Shown here piece by piece: positions 44,987 through 56,562 of a DNA stretch of 64,000 nt. Every line of letters starts with the position of its first letter. Positions within the stretch are counted from its first letter, which is position 1. Source of the stretch: Lacrimispora algidixylanolytica. Its GTDB lineage: Bacteria > Bacillota > Clostridia > Lachnospirales > Lachnospiraceae. The notes under the pieces are model-generated. The model was not told the DNA's origin. It saw nothing but the letters and a program-made list of their open reading frames with translations, and ran no database searches. The position numbers were made by a program, and so were the translations under genes. Location of the stretch: contig NZ_MCIA01000031.1 of NCBI RefSeq assembly GCF_003609635.1, positions 186,001-250,000 of the forward strand. The letters run 5' to 3'.

Positions 44987-45826
44987 ATGAAGCATTTTAC
45001 AAAAAGTATTTTAATTTCAGAGGAACAGGCTGGCTTTAAAAAGACTTCCGTTACAGCTAGTCTGGACGCTTATATCCTTGATTCTATCTCTGTATGCGAG
45101 GACAGGAAGCGGCCAGCGGTGATCATCTGTCCGGGCGGCGGTTATGGTCATTTATCAGACCGAGAAGGAGAACCAATCGCTATGCAGTTCTTAGCCATGG
45201 GCTATCATGCGTTCGTCCTTTATTACAGTCTGGTACCAGACGGCTTTCCCTATCCCCAAATGGAATTGGCTATGGCGGTCTCCATGGTACGCTCCATGGC
45301 TACAGAGTATCAGATTGATCCTGAAAAAATTGTGGTTGCCGGCTTTTCTGCGGGCGGACATTTGGCTTGCAGCTTAGGGGCGTTCTGGAATCAGTCCTTC
45401 CTATATGGTCCAATTGGATTAACCCCAGAGGATATTCGGCCTAATGGCATGATTTTGGCTTATCCAGTTATATCTGCAGGTCCCTCCTGTCATTTCGGTT
45501 CCTTTATCAATTTATTAGGATCCAGAGCAGAGGATGAAGCAATAAGACATCTGGTTTCCCTAGAGCATCAGGTAGGCCCACACACGCCAAGCACATTCAT
45601 CTGGCACACCTCCAGCGATGATGCTGTTCCTGTAAAAAACAGCTATCTGCTGGCAGATGCTTTGACTGACCACGGAGTCAGTGTGGAAATGCATATCTAT
45701 CCAACTGGCTGTCACGGCTTATCCCTTGCAAACAAAGAGGTCTCCGGAGAGGACGGTAAATTCATTGTTCCTTCCTGTCAAAGCTGGATCCCTCTAGCGA
45801 AAACCTGGCTGGAAAATCTATTATAA
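44987..45826 (+). CDS. Alpha/beta hydrolase, probable carbohydrate esterase
   Basis: About 279 residues with the hydrolase triad: Ser in AGFSAGGH, Asp in SSDDAVPV and His in GCHGLSLA; the oxyanion stretch is CPGGGYGHLS. It resembles the acetylxylan-esterase/BD-FAE group. With no signal peptide, it may remove acetyl groups from imported pectic oligosaccharides. The frame opens at 44969, but the ATG at 44987 (MKHFTKSILI) has GGTGG upstream. It is in an operon with the second binding protein. Confidence 0.82.
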   Translation: MKHFTKSILISEEQAGFKKTSVTASLDAYILDSISVCEDRKRPAVIICPGGGYGHLSDREGEPIAMQFLAMGYHAFVLYYSLVPDGFPYPQMELAMAVSMVRSMATEYQIDPEKIVVAGFSAGGHLACSLGAFWNQSFLYGPIGLTPEDIRPNGMILAYPVISAGPSCHFGSFINLLGSRAEDEAIRHLVSLEHQVGPHTPSTFIWHTSSDDAVPVKNSYLLADALTDHGVSVEMHIYPTGCHGLSLANKEVSGEDGKFIVPSCQSWIPLAKTWLENLL

Positions 45827-45834
45827 ATTAATTT

Positions 45835-45881
45835 AAAAATGCGTGCTGAATGGTTTCAATATCCATTCAACACGCATTTTT
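45835..45881. terminator. Bidirectional terminator between esterase gene and pfkA
   Basis: Long hairpin with arms starting AAAAATGCGTG and ending CACGCATTTTT, inner TGAATGG/CCATTCA, one mismatch. A- and T-runs make it active in both directions for the converging genes. Confidence 0.9.
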
Positions 45882-45923
45882 AGAAACTCCTAATAAATAA
45901 TAGGAAGCTTTTTTATGTTCTAA

Positions 45924-46937
<1,014 letters not shown>

Positions 46938-46958
46938 TCAATACGTACATGTTGTATT

Positions 46959-49900
46959 CTAATTCATTTTCCCAATCTTTTCAAGTTTTTTTTCCATAAC
47001 TTTGACATTTTTTTCACCAAGTTTTCCTGTTAGATGACGAAGTAATTCTTCATTGGCATTCACATTTCGATTACTTGGAAGAACCTTTTTCGCCCTTTCT
47101 TTTTCCAGATAAATGATGACAGAATCATTCCCCTCTGAATCCTTTAAAGCTTCAAGAAGCTCTCTCTCAACATCTACATAAGCTTCCTTATCCGGGAATT
47201 TCAACCAAAGCTCCTTTGGCAACACTGAAAACGGAGTCACCCGTTCGCAAACTAGTTTTCCCACCGGATCGTCACCAATGGAGACTCTTCCCTGAATAAA
47301 CACAATGGATTCTTCCACAAACAAGTCTCGCTTGCTTTCATAATCCTTTGGAAAGACGATTACTTCCACTGATCCTAAGAGATCCTCCAAGGTTATAAAA
47401 GCCATCATTTTGTTATTTCTTGTAGTTTTTACTGTTTTAGCAGTAATCATTCCTCCGATGGTCACATAAGATCCATCTGAGACTTTTGCTGCTCCGATTT
47501 CCTCATCTACAATAAAATCATTGGTAACCGCTGTGATGTTATTTCTCCAAGTATCTTCATAAGCTTCCATAGGGTGGCCACTTAAGTATATTCCCAAAGT
47601 TTCTTTCTCAAATGCTAAAATATCTTCTTTTAAAAATTCTCCCACTTCTGGAAAGGTGATCTGGTAGTGGGTCTTTTCCTCTTCCCCAGCAAAGTCAAAA
47701 AGAGTCATCTGACCTTCCATGGTGTTTTTGCGCTCCTTCGTCCTTTGATCTAGTAACTCTGGAGCGATTAAAAGTTTCTGTTTTCTTGTTCCTGCAAGGG
47801 TATCTAGGGCCCCTGACTTAATAAAGTTTTCCAAGGTTCTCTTGTTAACTTCCTTATTGCTCATCCGGTCGATGAAGTCTTCGATATCATGGAACACCCC
47901 ATTTTGCTCCCGTTCCTGAACAATAAGCTCCACCACTGATCTTCCTACGCTTTTAATCGCAGATAATCCATAACGAATTGAACCTGCTGATACTGAAAAT
48001 CCGCTTTCTCCCTCATTAATATCCGGAGGGAGAATCTTTATTCCCATCTGCCTGCAATTTAGGATATATTCCGATACCTTTGTTACATTATCCATTACAG
48101 ATGTCATTAAGGCCGCCATAAACTCCTGAGTATAATAATATTTTAGATAAGCGGTCTGATAAGATACCACTGCATAAGCCGCCGCATGGGATTTATTAAA
48201 AGCATACTTGGCGAAATCAATCATCTCATCATAGATTCGATTTGCCACCTTTTCATCAATACCATTGGCAATACAGCCGGTAACCCCTTCTTCTGGATTA
48301 CCGTACACAAAGTTCTGTCGTTCTTTTTCCATGACGTATGTCTTCTTTTTTGACATGGCTCTGCGGACAAGATCGCTTCGCCCCAGGGTATAGCCGGCCA
48401 GATCTCGAACGATCTGCATAACTTGCTCCTGGTATACGATACAGCCATGGGTAGGCCTTAAAATCGGTTCAAGCTGAGGACAGTCAAAGGTAATGGAAGC
48501 TCTGTCATTCTTTCCCTTTAGATACTTCGGAATAAAGTCCATAGGACCTGGACGATAAAGAGAGATTCCGGCAATAATGTCTTCTAGGCTCTCTGGCTTT
48601 AATTCCTTCATAAAGCTTTTCATTCCAGAGCTCTCTAACTGAAACACACCGTCATCTTTACCTGTTCCAATGGAATCAAGCACTGCCTTATCGTTATAAT
48701 CAATCTGATCCATATCAATGATGATATCTCTATTTCGCTCGACACCGGCCACCGCATTCTGGATTACCGTAAGCGTACGAAGACCTAAAAAGTCCATTTT
48801 TAACAATCCCAATTCTTCCAAAGTGGTCATGGTAAACTGGGTGGTAATGGATCCGTCTGCCGCTTTTGACAGGGGAACATATTCATCCACAGAGGTTTGG
48901 CTGATTACAACGCCTGCCGCATGCATGGAAGTATGTCTTGGTAGACCTTCCAAACGCATGGACATATCAATCAGGTACTTTACCTCGGGATCTTCGTTAT
49001 AGGCACTACGCAGATCAGGGCTTTGTTTTAAGGCTTTCTCTAAGGTCATGCCCAGATCTCCGGGAATCATCTTTGCGATGGCATCACAGCGGGCATAAGG
49101 CATGTCTAGCACTCTACCAACGTCCCGGACCACACCTTTTGCTGCCAGCGTACCAAAGGTTACGATCTGTACTACCTGATCCTTCCCGTACTTCTCCACT
49201 ACATAGTCAATGACCTCCTGCCGTCTTTCGTAGCAGAAGTCAATATCGATATCGGGCATGGATACTCGTTCCGGGTTAAGGAAACGTTCAAATAGCAAAT
49301 TATAACGTATGGGATCGATGTTCGTAATACCCAGGCAGTAAGAGACGATACTGCCTGCCGCAGAGCCTCTTCCAGGCCCAACAATAATATTCTGTGACCT
49401 TGCGTAATGGATAAAATCCCATACGATTAAGAAATAGTCTACATACCCCATGGAATGAATGACATCCAGTTCGTAGTCCAGTCTCTCCTTTAACGTACCA
49501 TCCTCATCCTTCGGATAATGATTTGCAAAGCCTTCCAGACAAAGTTTATTTAAATAAGACCAAGCATCATATTCTTCTGGTACATCGTACTTGGGAAGCT
49601 TGGTGACACCAAACTCTATCTCCACATTACAACGATCTGCGATTTTTTGTGTATTATCAATGGCTTGAGTGGCAAAAGAGAATAGCTTTCTCATCTCTTC
49701 CTCGGTCTTACAATAATACTGACCACCCTCGTAGCGCATTCGATTCTCATCTGCAACTTTTTTGCCAGTTTGAATGCACAAGAGGATATCATGAGGCGCT
49801 TCGTCTTCTGCATACGTATAATGAATATCATTGGTTGCTACCAGTTCAATTCCTGTTTCCTGACTCATGCGAACTAATCCTTGGTTTACCGTCTTCTGCG

Positions 49901-50444
49901 ACGGGATTCCATGATCCTGAAGCTCCAGAAAGAAATTCCCTTTTCCAAATATCTCCTGATAGTGAAACGCTGCTGCCTTTCCCTGTTCATACATCCCACG
50001 GCCAATCAACCGCTGAACTTCTCCTGCAAGACATGCACTAAGCGCTATGATCCCTTCATGGTATTGTTCCAAAAGTTCATAATCCACTCTAGGTTTATAA
50101 TAAAAACCATCCACAAATCCCTTGGAAACAATCTTCATCAGGTTTTGATATCCCTGGTTTGTTTCCGCAAGCAGCACTAGATGGTAATATCTATCTTCTC
50201 CATTACTGACTTCCCGGTCAAATCTTGATCCGGAGGTCACATATACCTCACACCCAATGATGGGCTTAACTTCCGCTTCCCTGGCTGCTCTGTAAAAATC
50301 AATCACGCCATACATGACACCGTGGTCCGTGATTGCTACGCTGTCCATACCTAATTCTTTGACTCTTCGCACAAGCTCTTTTATCTTACTGGAACCATCC
50401 AAAAGACTGTATTCTGTATGAACGTGTAAATGCGTAAATGCCAT
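46959..50444 (-). CDS. dnaE: DNA polymerase III subunit alpha (DnaE)
   Basis: 1161 residues. The PHP domain begins FTHLHVHTEYSLLDG; the polymerase core has the catalytic acidic motif MPDIDIDFCYERR and GPGRGSAAGS. Then come the finger and tandem HhH regions, and an OB-fold (about 980-1060, VTIGGMITAKTVKT). Firmicutes use this enzyme alongside PolC for replication. GAAGGAG precedes the ATG. It lies upstream of pfkA and is separated from crh by a terminator. Confidence 0.97.
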   Translation of the reverse strand: MAFTHLHVHTEYSLLDGSSKIKELVRRVKELGMDSVAITDHGVMYGVIDFYRAAREAEVKPIIGCEVYVTSGSRFDREVSNGEDRYYHLVLLAETNQGYQNLMKIVSKGFVDGFYYKPRVDYELLEQYHEGIIALSACLAGEVQRLIGRGMYEQGKAAAFHYQEIFGKGNFFLELQDHGIPSQKTVNQGLVRMSQETGIELVATNDIHYTYAEDEAPHDILLCIQTGKKVADENRMRYEGGQYYCKTEEEMRKLFSFATQAIDNTQKIADRCNVEIEFGVTKLPKYDVPEEYDAWSYLNKLCLEGFANHYPKDEDGTLKERLDYELDVIHSMGYVDYFLIVWDFIHYARSQNIIVGPGRGSAAGSIVSYCLGITNIDPIRYNLLFERFLNPERVSMPDIDIDFCYERRQEVIDYVVEKYGKDQVVQIVTFGTLAAKGVVRDVGRVLDMPYARCDAIAKMIPGDLGMTLEKALKQSPDLRSAYNEDPEVKYLIDMSMRLEGLPRHTSMHAAGVVISQTSVDEYVPLSKAADGSITTQFTMTTLEELGLLKMDFLGLRTLTVIQNAVAGVERNRDIIIDMDQIDYNDKAVLDSIGTGKDDGVFQLESSGMKSFMKELKPESLEDIIAGISLYRPGPMDFIPKYLKGKNDRASITFDCPQLEPILRPTHGCIVYQEQVMQIVRDLAGYTLGRSDLVRRAMSKKKTYVMEKERQNFVYGNPEEGVTGCIANGIDEKVANRIYDEMIDFAKYAFNKSHAAAYAVVSYQTAYLKYYYTQEFMAALMTSVMDNVTKVSEYILNCRQMGIKILPPDINEGESGFSVSAGSIRYGLSAIKSVGRSVVELIVQEREQNGVFHDIEDFIDRMSNKEVNKRTLENFIKSGALDTLAGTRKQKLLIAPELLDQRTKERKNTMEGQMTLFDFAGEEEKTHYQITFPEVGEFLKEDILAFEKETLGIYLSGHPMEAYEDTWRNNITAVTNDFIVDEEIGAAKVSDGSYVTIGGMITAKTVKTTRNNKMMAFITLEDLLGSVEVIVFPKDYESKRDLFVEESIVFIQGRVSIGDDPVGKLVCERVTPFSVLPKELWLKFPDKEAYVDVERELLEALKDSEGNDSVIIYLEKERAKKVLPSNRNVNANEELLRHLTGKLGEKNVKVMEKKLEKIGKMN

Positions 50445-50539
50445 CTGTCGTATCTCCTTCTTCGCTGATTTCTTCTATTATAACACAAAGAAACACACCC
50501 TGAAACATTTTATCCTAACTTTTAGAGGAACGTACAAAA

Positions 50540-50576
50540 GGCGGAGCCTCCATGTCACTTAATGGAAATCTCCGCC
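50540..50576 (-). terminator. Terminator after the crh gene
   Basis: Arms GGCGGAG (50540-50546) and CTCCGCC (50570-50576) with inner CCAT/ATGG pairs, followed on the minus strand by TTTT. It ends the block that contains murB, rapZ, whiA and crh. Confidence 0.7.
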
Positions 50577-50600
50577 TAACTAACTTATATTATTTCAGAT

Positions 50601-50858
50601 TCACTCATGATTGCTTAAATACTTCTCAATCTCAGTAATTGCCTGTTCTTCATCTGTACCATCAGCAGCGACCGTAATCTGTTCTCCAGCCGCAAGGCCT
50701 AGGGTCATCATTCCCATAATGCTCTTTGCATTGACTCTTTTGGATTCCATTTCCACATAGATATTGCTATCATACTGACTCGCAACTTGAACCAACATAG
50801 CAACCGGTCTGGCTTCTAAGCCTGATGCAAGTTCCACGGTGACTGTTTTTCTTACCAT
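50601..50858 (-). CDS. crh: Crh-like HPr family protein lacking the phosphocarrier histidine
   Basis: 85 residues of the HPr fold. Position 15, histidine in true HPr, is Glu (SGLEARPVA), so it cannot accept phosphate from enzyme I. The regulatory Ser46 is kept (VNAKSIMGMM) and should be phosphorylated by HprK, encoded four genes upstream. This matches Crh of Bacillus, which has Gln15 and acts as a CcpA co-factor. The open frame reaches 50942, but GGAGGA precedes the ATG at 50858. It is 32 bases after whiA, the same order as in Bacillus. Confidence 0.9.
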   Translation of the reverse strand: MVRKTVTVELASGLEARPVAMLVQVASQYDSNIYVEMESKRVNAKSIMGMMTLGLAAGEQITVAADGTDEEQAITEIEKYLSNHE

Positions 50859-50890
50859 AATTATCCTCCTCATTCCTATGAACGAATCTA

Positions 50891-51856
50891 TTACATTCTG
50901 CTGCCCATACCTGTGGTTCGCAGCCGCCCAGCCAAATCGCATAGCTTTCTAAGCCTATGATTCACTCCTGATTTTCCTACAGGCGGGTCGAGCGCTTCTC
51001 CAAGCTCTTTTAGCGTAGATTCCGGTCTTTCAAGTCTTTCTCTCGCGACCTCCCTTAAGTTGTCAGGAAGATCATCTAGTCCAATTGTATCTTTGATATA
51101 TTCTATATCTTCTATCTGCTTGACCGCAGCGGATACCGTTTTATTAATATTAGCAGTTTCGCAGTTCACCTGACGATTTACGCTGTTACGCATGTCCTTT
51201 AAAATCCTAATATTCTCAAGCTCCATTAAGGTAATCGGGGCTTCCATCACGTTTAAGATATCCACGATCTGGTTTCCCTCTTTGATATAGGCTACGTAAT
51301 AACGCTTTCTCTTTACAATCTTAGCTTCAAGGTCAAATGTTGCAATAATATTCTTTAACTGCTCTGCTTTTTCTTCTGTAGCACATACAATTTCAAAATG
51401 ATAGAATTTTTCAGGATCACTTATAGAACCCGAAGACAAAAAAGCGCCTCTGATAAAAGCTCTTCGACAGCAGAACTGTTGAATGACTACGTTCTGTACT
51501 ACATTTAAGTTTTCCCCAACTTCTCCGTTTTCATCAAGAAGCTTTACAGCATGCAATACCCTAAGGGCATCCTCATGTTCACGGATCGTTACTGTATACG
51601 TCCGGTTCTTGTTTAAATATGCGTTTCTTCTAATAGAAACATCAGTACTAATATTAAATGTTTTTTTCAATAATGTAAAGTACTTTCTTGCAACTGCTAC
51701 ATTTTCCGTATGGATCTTGATGGTGTAGCGGTCGTCTTCGGATATTATTATTTTTCCGCAAAGGCTGATGATGGCAGCCATTTCCGCAATCTGACAATGC
51801 CTTGCCGGGCTAATCTGCCTGGAAAGCTCTTCTTTTAACTTGGAAGAAAATGACAT
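50891..51856 (-). CDS. whiA: DNA-binding protein WhiA
   Basis: 321 residues: two N-terminal LAGLIDADG-like domains (about 5-210, with FCCRRAFIRGAFLSSGSIS) and a C-terminal HTH (about 220-310, ANINKTVSAAVKQIEDIEYI and REVARERLERPESTLKELGEAL). WhiA is a conserved Gram-positive DNA-binding protein tied to cell division and growth. It follows rapZ with two bases between the genes and precedes crh. Confidence 0.96.
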   Translation of the reverse strand: MSFSSKLKEELSRQISPARHCQIAEMAAIISLCGKIIISEDDRYTIKIHTENVAVARKYFTLLKKTFNISTDVSIRRNAYLNKNRTYTVTIREHEDALRVLHAVKLLDENGEVGENLNVVQNVVIQQFCCRRAFIRGAFLSSGSISDPEKFYHFEIVCATEEKAEQLKNIIATFDLEAKIVKRKRYYVAYIKEGNQIVDILNVMEAPITLMELENIRILKDMRNSVNRQVNCETANINKTVSAAVKQIEDIEYIKDTIGLDDLPDNLREVARERLERPESTLKELGEALDPPVGKSGVNHRLRKLCDLAGRLRTTGMGSRM

Positions 51857-51858
51857 AT

Positions 51859-52740
51859 CTAGACCGTCCTTTTCTGTATATTGTCCTTATCAATATCCCT
51901 ATGTTCTATCTTAAGTCCGAATTCTTCTCTCGGCTTAAGCCTTTCGTAAACATCTCTTGCAATCGTTATAGAACGATGCTTGCCTCCGGTACAACCAATG
52001 GCAATCACAAGCTGATTCTTCCCTTCCTGTACATAATTGGGAATGAGAAAATCCAGCATATCATTAAGCTTGTCCAAAAATATATCTGCGGTCCCATTTT
52101 GCTTCACATAGTCCCGCACCACTTTTTCTTCTCCTGTTTTGTTACGCAGTTCTTCCACATAGTAAGGATTTGGAAGAAACCTGACATCAAAAACCAGGTC
52201 AGCATCAGATGGAATTCCATACTTAAAACCAAAAGAAAGCAAGGTAATATATAAATTCCGGTAAGATTCATGATTTACAAAAATCTTTTCCAGTTCCTGT
52301 CTTAGTTCCTTCGTGAGGAGCTTGCTGGTGTCAATGATATAATCCGCTTCTTCTTTTAAAAAAGCAAGTTTACCTCGTTCTTTTTCGATTCCGCTGTCAA
52401 TCCGTCCTCCGGCTGCCAGAGGGTGTGCCCTTCTGGTTTCCTTATACCGTTTGATGAGAGTCTCATCTCCAGCATCCAGGAAAAGAATTTCAAAGGGCAC
52501 CCGGTTTCTGGACCATTCATCAAAAATCCGGTTTATTACCGATAAATCTTCTCCGCTTCGGATATCGATTCCCAGAGCAGCATTCGGCGTCCCATCCGGA
52601 TTATTAAGGGTCAGTTCTGCGAATTTTTCAATCAGAGGAATTGGAAGATTATCCACACAGTAAAATCCTATATCTTCCAACATCTTTAACGCCTGAGTCT
52701 TTCCTGCTCCAGACATGCCAGTTACTATTACAAGCCTCAC
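51859..52740 (-). CDS. rapZ: RapZ/YvcJ family nucleotide-binding protein
   Basis: 293 residues. The N-terminal P-loop is VTGMSGAGKTQA (residues 6-17), and the C-terminal domain has DVRFLPNPYYVEELR and the GCTGGKHRSIT motif. In enterobacteria RapZ guides RNase E to a small RNA; in Firmicutes YvcJ binds nucleotides and has a less clear role. It starts at GTG with GGAG six bases upstream. It sits between murB and whiA. Confidence 0.95.
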   Translation of the reverse strand: MRLVIVTGMSGAGKTQALKMLEDIGFYCVDNLPIPLIEKFAELTLNNPDGTPNAALGIDIRSGEDLSVINRIFDEWSRNRVPFEILFLDAGDETLIKRYKETRRAHPLAAGGRIDSGIEKERGKLAFLKEEADYIIDTSKLLTKELRQELEKIFVNHESYRNLYITLLSFGFKYGIPSDADLVFDVRFLPNPYYVEELRNKTGEEKVVRDYVKQNGTADIFLDKLNDMLDFLIPNYVQEGKNQLVIAIGCTGGKHRSITIARDVYERLKPREEFGLKIEHRDIDKDNIQKRTV

Positions 52741-52759
52741 GTTATTCTCCTTTGCATTG

Positions 52760-53671
52760 TCAAAACTTACCCAACGTCTTTACTTCCATCTCAAGTTCTA
52801 CTCCGGATTTTTGCTTTACCCGGGCTTTCACTTCTTCACACAATGCTTTGATCTCTGCCGCTGTGGCATGATCTTTATTTACAACAAACCCACAATGCTT
52901 TTCTGATACCTGAGCACCGCCAAGGGTAAATCCTCTCAGTCCTGCATCTTCAATCAGTTTCCCTGCAAAATAACCTTCCGGTCTTTTAAAGGTACTGCCT
53001 GCACTGGGATATTCTAATGGTTGCTTATCTTTTCTCCTACCAGCAAGTTCATCCATTCTGCTCTTAATGGAGACCGGGTCTCCATCTTTTAGCCGGATCT
53101 TGGCAGACAATACCACATACTGCATCGTTACAATACAACTGTTCCGATATCCTAAAGAAAGCTCTGCCGCTGGTATTTCCTTTACTTCACCTTCTGGAGT
53201 TAATACCCGAACAGAACGTAAGACCTCTTTCATCTCAGAACCATATGCACCGGCGTTCATCACAACCGCTCCTCCCAGTGTACCCGGAATTCCTGCTGCA
53301 AATTCAAAGCCAGTCAAAGATGATTTATAAGCCTCCTGGGCAATTCGGGCTAAGGACAATCCGGCACCAGCCTGAACTACTCCTGTTTCCAGGTCCACAT
53401 CACAGCCTACAAAGCCATCCATTGATATGACAACTCCGTCAAACCCTTCATCTCCCACCAAAAGATTGCTTCCATTTCCAAGAATGAAATAAGAAACCTC
53501 TTCCTTCCGGCAGACAAGCAGCACTGCTGCAAGCTCTTTTTCATCGGAAGGGGTCACAAAGTAGACGGCAGGTCCGCCCACTTTAAAGGAGGTGTGCTTT
53601 CGCATCTCTTCCCCAACTTTAATATGGTTTTCATCTGCTGCACCAAGAAGTTTTTCATAAATATCAGTCAT
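52760..53671 (-). CDS. murB: UDP-N-acetylenolpyruvoylglucosamine reductase
   Basis: About 304 residues. The FAD-binding segments are YFILGNGSNLLVGDEGFDG and FAAGIPGTLGGAVVMNAGAYG; the catalytic Ser is in LGYRNS and the Glu in SEKHCGFV, as in short type IIb MurB. It makes UDP-MurNAc for peptidoglycan. The frame opens at 53683, but GAGGTG, at the end of hprK, precedes the ATG at 53671. It is closely linked to hprK and rapZ. Confidence 0.96.
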   Translation of the reverse strand: MTDIYEKLLGAADENHIKVGEEMRKHTSFKVGGPAVYFVTPSDEKELAAVLLVCRKEEVSYFILGNGSNLLVGDEGFDGVVISMDGFVGCDVDLETGVVQAGAGLSLARIAQEAYKSSLTGFEFAAGIPGTLGGAVVMNAGAYGSEMKEVLRSVRVLTPEGEVKEIPAAELSLGYRNSCIVTMQYVVLSAKIRLKDGDPVSIKSRMDELAGRRKDKQPLEYPSAGSTFKRPEGYFAGKLIEDAGLRGFTLGGAQVSEKHCGFVVNKDHATAAEIKALCEEVKARVKQKSGVELEMEVKTLGKF

Positions 53672-53679
53672 TAAACACC

Positions 53680-54612
53680 TCAATCATCCTGTTTTCTTGA
53701 CAGGTTTGCCTGGACGCGATTATATAATTCCTGTGCCGCGTTGTACCCCATTTTCTTTTGTCTGTAATTAACAGCCGCTGATTCAACGATAATGGCCAGG
53801 TTACGTCCTGGACGTACTGGAATGGAATGACAAACCACCCGGTTTCCTAAAAATTCCGTATACTGGTCTTCAATCCCCAGTCTGTCATACTCTTTATCTC
53901 TATCCCAGTCCTCTAACTTAATAACCATGTCAATGGCCTGGGTATCTTTTACACTCTCTACACCAAACAGGGTTTTAACATCAACAATTCCGATTCCCCT
54001 TAATTCAATAAAATGCTTGGTAATCTCTGGAGCGCTTCCGATCAGTGTAGCATCGCTCACTTTACGGATCTCTACAACATCATCAGTTACAAGACGATGT
54101 CCTCTTTTAATTAGTTCCAGAGCAGCTTCACTTTTACCGATTCCGCTCTCTCCCATAATAAGCACGCCTTCTCCATATACATCCACCAAAACTCCGTGAA
54201 TGCTGATACAAGGAGCCAACTTCACTTTTAACCAGCGGATAATCTCTGCCATCAGATCAGACGTTGTTTTATCCGAAACAAGGCAAGGAACGCCGTAATG
54301 GTTGCAAAGAGCTAAGACATCCTCATCAGGCACCTGGCTTCGGCTGTACACCAGACACGGGATCTGACAGGCTAAAAGCTTATCATACATCTCAAGCTTA
54401 ATTTCTTTGCCCATCTGATTAATATATTCCTGCTCTACATAGCCGATAATCTGCACTCTTTCATTATCAAAATGATCAAAAAATCCGGTAAGTTGCAGTG
54501 CCGGACGATTGACATCTGGATGGCTTAACACTATTTTTTCCGCATCAATTTCCGGTGTCAAATTTCTAAGACTCATCTTTTCGATCAAATCCGTAATCGC
54601 TACTCCATGCAT
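53680..54612 (-). CDS. hprK: HPr kinase/phosphorylase
   Basis: 310 residues. The N-terminal domain (about 1-130) is followed by a kinase domain with P-loop GESGIGKSEAAL (about 153-164) and the signature ELRGIGIVDVKTLFG. It phosphorylates and dephosphorylates Ser46 of HPr and Crh in response to fructose bisphosphate and phosphate, driving carbon catabolite repression. GGAG lies before the ATG. Its likely partner Crh is in the same gene block. Confidence 0.97.
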   Translation of the reverse strand: MHGVAITDLIEKMSLRNLTPEIDAEKIVLSHPDVNRPALQLTGFFDHFDNERVQIIGYVEQEYINQMGKEIKLEMYDKLLACQIPCLVYSRSQVPDEDVLALCNHYGVPCLVSDKTTSDLMAEIIRWLKVKLAPCISIHGVLVDVYGEGVLIMGESGIGKSEAALELIKRGHRLVTDDVVEIRKVSDATLIGSAPEITKHFIELRGIGIVDVKTLFGVESVKDTQAIDMVIKLEDWDRDKEYDRLGIEDQYTEFLGNRVVCHSIPVRPGRNLAIIVESAAVNYRQKKMGYNAAQELYNRVQANLSRKQDD

Positions 54613-54684
54613 GGCGAAACACTCCTTTTTCCATCTGTTTTTTTCATACTAACACAGATTTTGTATTTTGAAAAGCTATAATGG

Positions 54685-56553
54685 TCAATGAAAGAAATCA
54701 AAAACGCTCTTTGCAGCCCTGGCATTCATGCCTGGGACCTTTGCAATATCATCAACCGACGCTTCCTTTAAAGATTCTAGTCCTTTGAATTCACGCATAA
54801 GCGCTTTTCTCCTGTTAGGTCCAATTCCTTCAATATCATCAAGGATGGACTTCACCTGTCCCTTGCTCCTTAAGCTTCTGTGATATTCAATTGCAAACCG
54901 ATGGGCTTCGTCTTGAATTCTAGTAATTAACTTAAATCCTTCCGAATGCTTATCGATTGGGATTTCTATATTGTTAAAGTAAAGACCTCTGGTACGGTGG
55001 TTATCATCTTTTACCATACCGCAGACCGGAATTGCAAGGCCCAAGTCCCGGATAACATCAAGAGCAATATTAACCTGCCCCCTACCACCATCCATCATAA
55101 TCAAATCAGGGAACCGAGTAAAGCTTCCAAGCTCTTCCTCCACACCCTTTTCCTTTAACTCTTCTGCTTCTTTTAAACCATGGGAAAATCTTCTTGTCAA
55201 CACCTCATGCATGGAAGCATAGTCGTTGGCACCCTTCACCCATTTGATCTTAAACTTTCGATAATCGTTGCGTTTTGGTTTTCCGTTTTCGTAGACAATC
55301 ATAGAGCCTACTGACTCAAAACCACTTATGTTTGAAATATCAAATGCTTCAATGCGCCTAACTTGAGTAAGCTTAAGCCAACCGCCCACCTCGTTCATAG
55401 CTCCAATGGTGCGCAGTTCTTCTCGTTTGATCTTTTCCTTATCCTGAGACAACACAAGAGCAGCATTCTTCTCCGCCAATTCCACCAGACGCTCTTTCTG
55501 GCCTTTTTGAGGCACCACGATCTTCACCTTCTGGCCTCGTTTGGAGGACAGCCATTCTCCGATCACCGTCTCATCCTCAAGACCTGTCTGTATCCACAAT
55601 TCTTTGGGAACAAAAGGAGTTCCTGCATAAAACTGCTTCACAAAACTGGTTAAAATTTGCCTGTTGTCTTCTTCCGCTCCAATGTTAACATGAAAATGTT
55701 CTCTGCCAATCAGTCTGCCTTCCCGAACAAAAAACACCTGGACAACCGCATCTTTTTCATCTTTTGCCATGGCAATGATATCTCTGTCTTCCATACCGCT
55801 GTCTGTGATCTTCTGCTTTTGAGCAATCTGCTTTACGCTATTTAATAAATCCCGGTACTCAATGGCTTTTTCAAAATCCATCTCATCCGATGCAGCCAGC
55901 ATCTTCTCTTCTAGCATGGTGATCACCGGATTGTATTTTCCGCCCAAGAATTCAAGCGCCTGACTAATAGAATTGCCGTATTCTTCCTTGTTAATATACC
56001 CCTGACACGGAGCCTGGCACTGCTTAATATGGTAATTTAAGCAAGGACGTTCTTTGCCAATGTCTCTTGGAAGGTTCCGGTTGCAAGTTCGAATCTGATA
56101 GACCTTATGTATCAGCTCTATGGTATCCTTCACTGCTCCCGCACTTGTATAAGGACCAAAGTATTTGCATTTGTCCTTTTTCATCTCTCTTGAAAAAAAG
56201 ATTCTTGGAAAGTCCTCATTTACCGTCACTTTGATATAAGGATAAGTCTTATCATCTTTGAGCATGGTATTATAACGGGGACGGTGCTCCTTAATCAAAT
56301 TACATTCTAATACAAGAGCTTCCAATTCCGTGTCTGTTATAATGTATTCAAACCGGGCGATCCTCGACACCATCTGTTCGATTTTTACCGTCTTGTTTCT
56401 GCTGCTTTGAAAATACTGCCTGACCCTGTTTTTTAAGCTGATTGCTTTTCCAACATAGATAATTTCGTCTCGTCTGTCATGCATAATATACACGCCAGGC
56501 TGAGATGGCAGTTTTTTTAATTCTTCTTCTATATTAAATTCGATGTGGTCCAT
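54685..56553 (-). CDS. uvrC: UvrABC system protein C
   Basis: 622 residues: a GIY-YIG nuclease (about 10-100, [20 protein letters not shown]), a UVR domain (about 205-240), an RNase H-like nuclease with DGGRGQV, and C-terminal HhH motifs ([14 protein letters not shown]). It makes both incisions in nucleotide excision repair. A GAGGTG site precedes the ATG. It is followed by hprK after 72 bases. Confidence 0.97.
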   Translation of the reverse strand: MDHIEFNIEEELKKLPSQPGVYIMHDRRDEIIYVGKAISLKNRVRQYFQSSRNKTVKIEQMVSRIARFEYIITDTELEALVLECNLIKEHRPRYNTMLKDDKTYPYIKVTVNEDFPRIFFSREMKKDKCKYFGPYTSAGAVKDTIELIHKVYQIRTCNRNLPRDIGKERPCLNYHIKQCQAPCQGYINKEEYGNSISQALEFLGGKYNPVITMLEEKMLAASDEMDFEKAIEYRDLLNSVKQIAQKQKITDSGMEDRDIIAMAKDEKDAVVQVFFVREGRLIGREHFHVNIGAEEDNRQILTSFVKQFYAGTPFVPKELWIQTGLEDETVIGEWLSSKRGQKVKIVVPQKGQKERLVELAEKNAALVLSQDKEKIKREELRTIGAMNEVGGWLKLTQVRRIEAFDISNISGFESVGSMIVYENGKPKRNDYRKFKIKWVKGANDYASMHEVLTRRFSHGLKEAEELKEKGVEEELGSFTRFPDLIMMDGGRGQVNIALDVIRDLGLAIPVCGMVKDDNHRTRGLYFNNIEIPIDKHSEGFKLITRIQDEAHRFAIEYHRSLRSKGQVKSILDDIEGIGPNRRKALMREFKGLESLKEASVDDIAKVPGMNARAAKSVFDFFH

Positions 56554-56562
56554 GGGAACGAA

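Noticed and set aside
46959-50444. Several 60-130 residue frames opposite dnaE
   Set aside because: All overlap the dnaE coding sequence antisense and lack start signals.
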